From positions 45,280,941 to 45,344,940 of the forward strand of contig CATQJL010000112.1 of NCBI GenBank assembly GCA_958299035.1: 64,000 nt of DNA, written 5' to 3'. Position numbers and translations under genes: made by a program. The notes under the pieces were generated by a model. It saw nothing but the letters and a program-made list of their open reading frames with translations, was not told where the DNA came from and searched no databases. The DNA comes from Cylicocyclus nassatus (lineage: Eukaryota > Nematoda > Chromadorea > Rhabditida > Strongylidae). Below are positions 55,597-64,000 of this stretch, one piece after another (position 1 is the stretch's first letter; the number at the start of each line of letters is the position of its first letter).

Positions 55597-56698
55597 CAGG
55601 GTCCCAGAAGTTTCTAAGCCTAAATTTATAAGTTTCTAACTATGCCAATCCTTGTTTCAAACTAAACTTTGTCTATGTCTGTAGAATCCTGCTCCCCACA
55701 TCTTTTCAAGAAATCATGAAGTTTGCTCGGTCCATTCTCAAGTTATGGTGTCTAGAGCAGACAGCGCCACGATCGTGAAGTTGAGCCAGGAGGGATTTCC
55801 CCAAAAGCAAATTGAGAAAATCACTGGTATTTGGCGATACAGTACCCAGTTCACTCAAGAATCCAGAAGCGGGAGATCAACGACTGCTGTTAAGGATGGT
55901 GAAACGAGTCCGAGAGAGAATCCGACGGAATCCCTAGAGAAACATCGCGAATGCTCGAGAGCTTAACACCAGCCGAAGTTCGGTCCAGAGAATCATGAGA
56001 AAATGCTTAGGACTCCGCAGCTTGAAGATGCAGAAGAGCCATGCCTTGACGGAACAAATGAAGGCTCTCGACTCCAGAAATGCTGGTCATTTGAGGTGAA
56101 ACACAACGGCACGCGGCATAGATATCCTTGACGCCACTCGTTTTTGTGGATCCAGGAGTAAGAATAAATAAAGAATAATATTATGTGGAATACTCCGAGA
56201 AAGCATCTCCTTCATTTCTGTGAAGGAGATGCTTCGTTGGAGCCGAATCTAATTCAACAGGCGACCTTGGACCTTCCAGCAGGACTCTGCATCCTCCCAC
56301 AAAGCGCAGATCGTTTAGGAGTAATGTAAGGTGAATTTTCTCGCGATGTTCAACTCGAAGTAATGGCCGCTTACTCCCAGATTTGAACTCGATTGGCTTT
56401 TCTGTCTGATCAGTCTTGAAGAATACGGTATGCGCTACTCCCACCAGAATTTGGTCAGCTTGAGGCGAGCGTTTCAGAATGCTTGGGAAGATTCGACGTC
56501 AACGATATGTGCCCGATGGATGCGTTCCGCAAGCGTCTGAAGGCTTGTGTGGAGTCCAAAGGAAGATTTTTGGGACCTGAATGTACGTTATGGTTATATA
56601 GATCCTTCAGAAACTATATTCAGATTTCATGCGCCCAAGTTACTTTGTTCACTTTCAGCTGAAGAAATACTAGGCTTAAAAACCTTTGGGACACCCTG
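55597..56698 (+). pseudogene. dead Tc1-like transposon
   Basis: CAGGGTCCCAGAAG at 55597 pairs with GGGACACCCTG ending at 56698, with TA on both sides; 1.1 kb. From 55745 the frame reads MVSRADSATIVKLSQEGFPQ, the helix-turn-helix start of Tc1-family transposases. Later fragments in shifted frames read LRSLKMQKSHALTEQMKAL (about 56015) and, near 56265, the remains of the WTFQQDSA region containing a catalytic aspartate. At least three frameshifts and several stops make it inactive. A short palindrome (GAAGCATCTCCTTCATTTCTG and its complement, about 56199) sits in the middle. Confidence 0.88.
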
Positions 56699-56699
56699 T

Positions 56700-59300
56700 A
56701 CATGTATAACATCGGGTTATCGCAACGTTCAAAAATGACTTTCGTGGCACTATAAAAGCAAAATTGCTATTGTCATCAATGATCTACGTTTTAGAAGCTC
56801 TGCGTACAGCTGAGAAAGAAAGTAGCCTACTAAAGGTAAAAGATTCTAAAAATTATAACCTCATTCGCAAATCAAGTATTCTCGCAGCAAAACTGACTAT
56901 GCTTTGTCTTCTTTCTTTGTCATTAGGCATGGAGAGATTGATTCCTGATTTTTACGGTCGCTTTGAGTGCCTGGTCAGCTGCATAACGCTCGGATTTTAA
57001 GTGCGTGCTCTGCGCTAAAATTTACATATGCGACTATATGACCTATACTTTTAGGCTGTGTAGTAAGGCGTGGTGGCCTAACTACATGTATATGCTCTAA
57101 TCAGGGCCCGGCACAGATTGAATGGAAGCAGGCTGGACTTTGTTTTAGAAAAAGCAAAGGTGATCTTGCTTTTGCGGAGTCTGGGGCGGAACCCCAGATC
57201 GTGTGCTTGTTTGTTCTATTTTTTGTTAATTTTGTACATAGCTGCTTTATGTGTTTTAGGAAACCGCTGCATAGTTCCCAATCTGTATTGAAAATGCAAA
57301 GATAGTTTTCTAGAACACATGAAGTAGGTGTGAACAAAAATAATGAAGAGAGAATGGACGAGCGCACGAAAACATGTCTTCCCGGATACATGGAGCAGAA
57401 TAGCGTTCACTTTTCACGCTCGCTTCCATTGAGCGGTTTTTGGCATTACCAAGAGAAGCGTGGTAGAAGAAAGAACAGATAAACAACGATATGGAAAAAG
57501 AAAAGGGGCTGAGAATGTCTAAAATAGCACTCTTGAGAAAAAAGTAATTTTTTCTGCATCGAAAATGGTGCCTGCCTCATGACAGATGGCTGTGGAGACT
57601 ATGCAGCGGTGTCCTGCAACACATAAAGTAAGTCTGTACACATCTTCTCTGATAAAGCAGCAAAATGGCGGCCATTCTGCAACCCCGCTTCAAAATGCAA
57701 GGTTTTGTTACCGAAGGGGAAGCGGATTGGAAGAATGAGGCCAAAATGATGGAATTTAAGAGAAAAAAATTTGAAAACGGTTAAAAATCTCAACTTTTCG
57801 CCGCTAGCCGCATGCGGGCGGTTGCAGAGCATGCAGCACAGTTCTGGAACAGTTCCAGCACAGTTTAGAACATCCGAATTAGTATGAACTCAGCCTTAAA
57901 TACAGGTGTTATACGATGGACATGCTTCATCGTGTCTCGCGAAACGCGCGCGATTTGAAAGCAAAGTCAAAAACAACAAACTGCGTGTTTACATTCTGAG
58001 ACAAGCATATGAGACCAAATTTGGATTGTACGCATACTCAGACATTTTTTGCGGCCACCCGCGGCCGGCTGGGCGAAAAACCATGCCGGAGCTGGCCCTG
58101 CCATGAGTGCGGGCCAGCAGGGTTCCAGTGTGTGCAGCGACTCTGTCATCCGGACGAGAGGGGCGAGCCTGTGTTTCATTTTCCTTGCTTGCCCGCGTTA
58201 GCATATCAGGGCCACCCGGTGGATTTCTGCTCGGCCGCACATGCATGCGCGGTCAACGCATTATGGATGCAACCCATGTGAAATCAAAAATAGTGAAATT
58301 CGTTCCCTGCATTCACATTGTTGATCGAACTACACGAGATCGAGATCACAACCCCCATCAACGGTCAACTCAAGAGGAAACCTGCTGTCAGCCCAAGAGG
58401 CAAGTGTTTCTCCTCCTGCAAGCTCCGATGGCATCCTTGGCACTACGTCGTACCCCACGCGAGTAATTCTTGCGCTTACAACATGCGTTGATTTATGTGG
58501 GTGAGTTGGTCGCTGTTGAATTCAGCATGCGTCTGAATGAGTGCGCCAGTGAAAGTATGGGCCCATACAGGCGTGCGGACGACCGTCAGCATGGCATCAA
58601 CTATGTGTGCGGGCCGCCAGCTCACACCTAAGGGCCGCTGTTGGGCCTGATGCATGTAAGGCTGTTATAAGGTGTTGCAGCTCAGCAGCAAAGCGCAGTT
58701 GGGCGACCGGGCCGCTGCAGCAATTGTCTGAGGAAAGCTTGATTAATCGAAATGGCCTTTCTAAATGGGATGTATAACATGCTAAAGGGCATGAAAAGCT
58801 GATTCAAATCTGCATTCCTTATCTGCAAAAGGTTAAGGACAACGAGTTATGAGTGCTTATTGAAGCAAAAAATGAATGTGGATTTTGGATAAAATGGGTT
58901 ACCAAAAGCTTACTAGCCCCCAAATGATGCAATGAAGTGTGGTGTATTTTTTATTCCAAAATATTTTTTGAATAAAGTGCTATGATGATTATCACTGCTT
59001 CACTGAAGAGCTAGAAAAATTATTACGGCCATTTTTGTCCTACTTGCATATTCAAATTTTGCTCCAACAAGCGCTCATAGTTCCTCGTTCATAAATGTTC
59101 TGCAGATGAAGAAGGCAAATTTGGAATCAGCATTGCTCTACAATATGGCATACATCCATCTAAAAAGGCCACTCCGACTAAACATGTATTCCTTGTGAGC
59201 AGAAAATTATTTACGTAAGAATTATTAGGTTTTAAAGACTTAGGTGAAGTTATACCTTTATTAGTCCGTTTCCAGATGGCCACCATACGATCGCATGTAG
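56700..59300. other. no gene recognised
   Basis: 57980-58270 is GC-rich (CCCGCGGCCGGCTGG, GGCCAGCAGGGTTCCAG), with overlapping frames of 60-119 codons on both strands but no domain or splice context. The rest is AT-rich and featureless to me. Confidence 0.35.
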
Positions 59301-59307
59301 CATATAT

Positions 59308-59806
59308 CAGGGTGTCCCATAATTTTTTACCGTTTTTACCCCAAACATCAGCATTTCTCAAGAACTGAGCACTCCCAAAGTTTACGAATATATGACCGTA
59401 CTTCTGTATGTATAAGCTAGGCTATATGATCATGTGCGTTGGAGGAGCTTAGGATGTCTAGGGGCGGAGTTTGCCATTTTACCCCATTCATTTTTTCTTT
59501 ATTTCTAGCCATAAAATACGGGAATGGCGCAAATGTGCGATGTGTCAAGCATACGCTAGACAAATGGGGAATTTTTAGGGCGTTTTGGGGCGGGGATACG
59601 ATTTTTGAAGGAAAATTTCATTTTTGACTGCTATCAGATTTCAGCTCAAAAATTCCAGTGAAATGCGATTTGTGCGGATTCTTCATAACCATCTTGTAGA
59701 GCTTGCTTTGCCCTGTCGAATGGCTACTCAAATCACATCAATCTAAAGAATAATACAAAGAGACGACGGATATAGTAAAAACGGCAAAAAAATTATGTGA
59801 CAACCT
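59308..59806. mobile_element. mariner-end MITE, 500 bp
   Basis: CAGGGTGTCCCATAATTTTTTACCG at the left pairs with GCAAAAAAATTATGTGACAACCTA at the right, imperfectly. The DNA inside the right end (CTTGTAGAGCTTGCTTTGCC) resembles that at about 13000. No transposase. Confidence 0.65.
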
Positions 59807-59809
59807 AAT

Positions 59810-61620
59810 ATTTTGTAAATTCAGATAAATTTTGCATTCTTCTATTATGGACGGATTCCCCAGTCAAAAATTTGTCCCCGAACATAAAAACGTTTTCATA
59901 TCGTTGCCTTAACTTTGTTTTTTGCCTTGATATCTTCATAGATTGCTTTGTTAGATATCGCGCTCTAATGCCAAACTTCTATGCATGCGTAGAATCCAGC
60001 TCCACTTTTAATTTCCACTATTATTTCACGTTTTTCCTTTCAAACTAATGACTCTTTTCTGTTTCCCTCCTTCTGAGTCGATAGGTGTCCGATAAGGGTC
60101 AGAGGGGACTTCGTGGATTTCGGTCAGGGACTTCGTTTTCAGAAACTCTAGCAACCGACTCGTGCCGGGCCCTAGCTACAATAAGCGCAAGATGCCCACA
60201 CTTACGCTTTCTTTCATATTTTCGTAGGCTCCCGACCGCTTACGGAATTTTCCATCCATGCATAATATTTTTCTCGACAATTTCACGTCGCTATACGCGT
60301 TAGACGTAAGTTTTATTCATGAGCAGCTTTGAAACGGAAAATTTGCAGCGGTATTCGAACACTAAGGACGAGAAAGTTCTATGCGGTGCAAATGTAGTGA
60401 TCATTCTGCAGCTTGTTCTCAGATGCTAATTTTCACAAGTTTTTTTTTTTGAATGCTGCTGAAGGTCGGTGTGGCAATCTGGCCAAAGACTGAGATTTAT
60501 GAGATTACAAGTGAGTCTGGACTGAGAGCTTGCAAGTTTCTATACCAGAAATTTCTCGTTAATTTACTAATGCCTTGTGGAAAAATTGGCAGGCATTTGA
60601 AGTAACATTCAAACAAAGGGTGGTTGAGGCACAAATTTTCTGTAAGAAAATCGTAGGACAATAAAATGCACACTTTTCAAAACGAAATGGAAGTTTGGTT
60701 AGCTGAAGATTTGAAATTTAAGACTAAAAAAATACTGATGAAATGGCCGCGGAATTTCAGTTAACCTCCTAATTTACAATAACTAATTTTATATTTCTTT
60801 TGTTCAAGACATGGAGTTCGTTCAATGTACTAAACACTAATAGAATTTTTTTTATCTAACCTAGTCTTTAGCCTTTACCTTTGTTAGCATGTATAAATTC
60901 CTATTTTACACATTTCTACATCCAATTTTGATCGGATGCAACCAAGCGCTATTTGACAGCTGCTACCATTCTTAATTTTGATACAAGCTACACTTGCTTC
61001 TCTCTAAATATACCTCTTATCGAAGCTCGATCGCTTAAAAAAAAGGCACTCTGCGATATTATAAAAGAACAATGTTTGTTTTTTGTTGGCTTACTGATTC
61101 TGGATTTAATTTGGTGCTGCTGCTAAATAAGTTCTTGAAAAAACGCAATTTGGCATTCACTATAGCGAAATGGGCGTAACGCGTGCTTTCAGTTAGCCAA
61201 TCAAATCTCAGAAAGGCGAGCGTCATCCACTGAAGTAATAAGTGGTTGCATGATCAACGAAGACTACGTCAGTAATCCAAGCATAATTTTTGAGTATAGC
61301 TTAAAAGCCGGAATGTACCTGGATAACCAGACTACAACACATAAGAAAGATGTAGGTCACAAATTTTATTCAACATCATTACATTAAAGCACTCTCTAAC
61401 TAGTCTACCTATGATGAAACCTTCATCTACCGGGGGTCAAAGACTTAAAATTACACTTTTGCACCAGTGCGAGAATTGAGAAGGCCGTAACCAACTGTTG
61501 AGCTGCTAACGTTCAGCCGATCTCAAATGTCAGCCTATACAATCAAAATGCTCTCATCAAGATAACTTACACGATAATAAGGAACAGAAGAAGTAAGTTG
61601 AGATTTCTCTAGGAGCAAAA
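59810..61620. other. no gene recognised
   Basis: A plus-strand frame at 60085-60303 (VSDKGQRGLRGFRSG) is collagen-like only by accident of glycine; it lacks Gly-X-Y periodicity and clear splice sites. Nothing else is supported. Confidence 0.4.
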
Positions 61621-61622
61621 AA

Positions 61623-61628
61623 TTTATT
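61623..61628 (-). terminator. polyadenylation signal for 61734-62705 gene
   Basis: TTTATT on the plus strand is AATAAA on the minus strand, about 106 bp past the TGA of the unidentified minus-strand gene. Confidence 0.5.
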
Positions 61629-61733
61629 AGTTCAAGATACTCTGTGTTATGTGCTCTGGTCAGTAAGTTAACAATATGAAAAGAGTGAGCAAAGGACCCG
61701 TAGAGAAACGCTGAAGCTCCTCGATATCAAAGC

Positions 61734-62705
61734 TCAAAATCGGCGAAGAATGATTCCTTTTCCTGAAAATGCGTCGCCGATTGAGCCGGACAGCGTTGGA
61801 GCCAAAGATCGTAGACCACCAGAGAGCAAATTGTCCGAGATTCTTTGTGGGGAGGAAGTTGGGGTGTTTATCTGAAAAAAAAGTTTGAATTGAAATTCGC
61901 AGATAGATATGTTAATGCGATCTGACTCAGCAAGCTCAGCAATTTCAAAATGCACGTAATTTTGCGGATGATTTTTTTCGCACGTAATAATGTGTGCCAA
62001 TGTAGTTTGATGCACTTTGAAATCCACTTGGTCCTAAAATTAGGCTCGGGGGGGGGGGGGGGAAGAAAGGAGAACAAGTGCACGTCAAATCAAAAATTCT
62101 ACTGTTGGAAAAAATAATTTGGCCCATTTTTTAAAGATGGATACGATGTGAGGAACATCTGGAGCGGTTTCTAAGCATTTCTAACAATTCCCGATCTCTA
62201 ATCAGGACCAGTTCATTGTTATAAGCGAACGACTTCCCCAATCGGGCGCTCATTTACAGTAAAACAGAGCCCGATCAGAGACCGTGAGATTAATAATAGT
62301 AACCGTGGCGCTTCGAAAAAGATAACTCAATCTAAAATTCTTGAATGAAAGTAAAAAACTGTGCTCGCAGTCTCTCTCTATTCTATCTTTCTGCTATAAA
62401 GATTCTGCCAAAAAAAGAAAAGCAAAACTCGAAATCTTTCCCAGTTTATAGATTTCCCCTAATCTGTTCAAGTAAACATTTTCTTACCTCTGCTCTGGAC
62501 AGAACTCCTGACTGTTCTGAGCCTTTCAATGCACCAAGGCCGATTGTGACTGCACCACGGTATGATCGAATCGTCCTAAAGGGTAAAATTATAATGATTA
62601 GAGGGATTAAAACACACCCAAACCAACCAACCTCTGGTGGTCTTGTCCCAGGACGATGCTGTAGTCAGTCCATGGTTCTTCCTTTGCTTTTGGGGTTTTT
62701 GTTGG
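61734..62705 (-). CDS. last three exons of an unidentified gene
   Basis: Three minus-strand exons join in phase. 62705-62632 follows GATTTCAG and reads PTKTPKAKEEPWTDYSIVLG then QDHQR, ending in phase 2 at GTTGGT. 62575-62488 follows CCTTTAG and reads TIRSYRGAVTIGLGALKGS then EQSGVLSRAE, ending in phase 0 at GTAAGA. 61871-61734 follows TTTTTTTTCAG and reads INTPTSSPQRISDNLLSGG, continues into SGSIGDAFSGKGIILRRF and stops. The 61872-62487 intron (616 bp) could hide a further exon. A glycine/serine-rich C-terminus and no obvious membrane segment. The protein is not recognised; the 5' exons lie beyond 62706, perhaps outside the window. The splice-phase agreement makes a real gene likely. Confidence 0.65.
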
Positions 62706-63350
62706 CTGAAATCAGATCTCTTTAAAAACAACACCAAACCAGGCTCTACACACTAGTCAGTCTTTCCCGATGCAGTAGGATTCAATTAGATTGTTATAGG
62801 AAGCCTATTTTGAAAGAACGAATATTAAAGCCTTCCTACCGATTGTTGTGAGAAGAAAGAACTAGGAGGAAGGCCTTTGCGATGCAGAAACTTCGCGTAG
62901 TCTTGCTCTACCTGAACAGCTACGCATCACTTAGAGCCGGTCACGAACCTGCTGACGACATGACAGCCGCTGATGGCACGAACGTGAAGGCAGCTGCTGC
63001 CGAGCACGGACCTCCAGCAGTGGTTGCTGGCTTGCTGACGGTGCATGAGTCTGAATCACGCCATGCATAGAAGCCACACCACGCACTCGAATACACCAAC
63101 GACGCTTTACCTTACCCTCGGTTAGTGGGTTATGACAGTGCGATGATAACAGTCTGTATGAATTGCATTGTCCCTTTTGAGTGCGGCTAGGTATCCGCAG
63201 CGCGTATGCCCTGGCTTACCTTCGATCGATGCGACAGATTTGAGCAATGAAGGCAAATGCGCGCAAACGCCGCGAGCAATCGCGAGGCGGATGTGCCTAT
63301 CAAAAGAGGACACTACAATCAAGACAGACTATAAAGTACTACAGAGCAAC
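62706..63350. other. no gene firmly recognised
   Basis: Contains an open plus-strand frame at 62882-63070 (62 codons, alanine-rich) with an equally open antisense frame, bounded by AAGCCTTCCTACC and GGAGGAAGGCCTTT. No splice evidence. It may hold more 5' exons of the minus-strand gene. Confidence 0.3.
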
Positions 63351-63351
63351 G

Positions 63352-63582
63352 TAGGAGCATGTGTGTCCACTGTTTTGCGAGAAAAGGTGCTGCCCCAAGT
63401 GCACAGGATTTTTAAGCTGGTTGTTTTCAATAGATCTTCAAAGAGAAGAAAATGTAATCATTTTTGCCGAGATACTAAAGCAGCATGATGTTTTTAGAGG
63501 TTACAATGAGGTTATCGAAAACAGCGGCCTTATTTACAGAAAAATGCCCTTTTCAAGATCTCCTTATGAGGATTGTCTATGA
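63352..63582 (+). CDS. candidate terminal exon, cysteine-rich start
   Basis: After AACGTAG the frame reads EHVCPLFCEKRCCPKCTGF, then a helical acidic stretch (LQREENVIIFAEILKQHD, FRGYNEVIENSG) and ends YEDCL before TGA, 76 codons. A second acceptor-like TTTTCAATAG at about 63435 could start the exon at DLQREEN instead, dropping the cysteines. The amino-acid mix looks coding, but no family is recognised and no upstream exon was found. Confidence 0.35.
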
Positions 63583-64000
63583 AACATACAAAGATTTGTA
63601 CATTTTAATGTTTATGTGGTGTTTGCGCTGCCTTCTCAGTTACGCGTAAAAATTAGCCACGGAGCGCACACCGTCTACGTATAAAAATTCTTTATTCTCC
63701 ACTTTTTGAACATCAAAACTTTGAAAAAAATGTAGGAGCCCATAGCTCTTAGTTCTTGTAGTCATATAACTCGAAGAGTTACCTGCATCGAAATCTCATA
63801 AACTTTAGTTAGAACTAGATTAGCTAATGTTTATCTTGAAGTTGGTGGGTATACTCAAGAGCCACACAATAACATCTCGATAGCTTTCAGATCAAAGTCT
63901 CTATTCCTCCTTCCTAGTTCTATCTGTTAAACAGTTTACTGATTTTTATGATAGCACGGTGGAAACAATGACAATCGAAATCCACATTTACATGCTGAAA
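63583..64000. other. nothing recognised to window end
   Basis: AT-rich sequence. A minus-strand AATAAA (TTTATT near 63690) could serve a gene entering from the right, but no exon is seen. Confidence 0.35.

Noticed and set aside
57989..58466. Cluster of GC-rich frames up to 119 codons
   Set aside because: Open on both strands because of GC content; no domain, splice or polyadenylation support.
60085..60303. Collagen-like start GQRGLRGFRSG
   Set aside because: Only three glycines in register, no continuing Gly-X-Y pattern and no credible splice sites.

Overview
This is nuclear DNA from a nematode, most likely a clade V (rhabditid/strongylid) worm with a repeat-rich genome. The evidence is many introns of about 45-110 bp with TTTCAG-type acceptors, a Sm-G protein very close to Caenorhabditis SNR-7, an XNP/ATRX remodeller cut into at least 35 exons, and dense Tc1/mariner, hAT-like, TTAA-type, TAA-type and foldback elements. 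The species call is an inference. No tRNA, rRNA, spliced-leader RNA, CRISPR array or prokaryotic operon was recognised.

Layout. 1-13.2 kb is almost all repeats: a decayed tandem array, paired TA-flanked foldbacks, and a repeat family with an ACAG/ACAT tail. A candidate terminal exon lies at 2.1-2.4 kb on the minus strand. At 13.97-14.18 kb there is a two-exon candidate gene for a 40-residue secreted basic peptide. 14.2-20.9 kb is again repeats, including an hAT-like element with a perfect 8-bp target duplication and a 400-bp near-perfect palindrome. snr-7 (Sm-G) lies on the minus strand at 21.15-21.76 kb.

The dominant gene is an xnp-1/ATRX orthologue on the plus strand. Its SNF2 core runs from 33.1 to 43.2 kb. 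Two upstream exons (23.81 and 25.30 kb) join it in phase, so the gene probably spans more than 19 kb with a 7.6-kb intron packed with mariner-end, foldback and satellite-bearing elements. Downstream, on the opposite strand, is a candidate exon for a small membrane protein with its own polyadenylation signal.

43.8-57 kb is an accessory graveyard. It holds nested TTAA and TAA/TTA elements, a decayed gag-like region, a Penelope-like retroelement with an intact GIY-YIG endonuclease part and a hammerhead-like 3' motif, and a dead Tc1 transposon. 57-61.7 kb shows little except one mariner-end element. The last three exons of an unidentified minus-strand gene lie at 61.7-62.7 kb, and a possible plus-strand terminal exon lies at 63.35-63.58 kb.

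The host genes are housekeeping (snRNP assembly, chromatin remodelling). They are not an operon or a joint pathway; the shared theme is insertion of mobile DNA into and around them.
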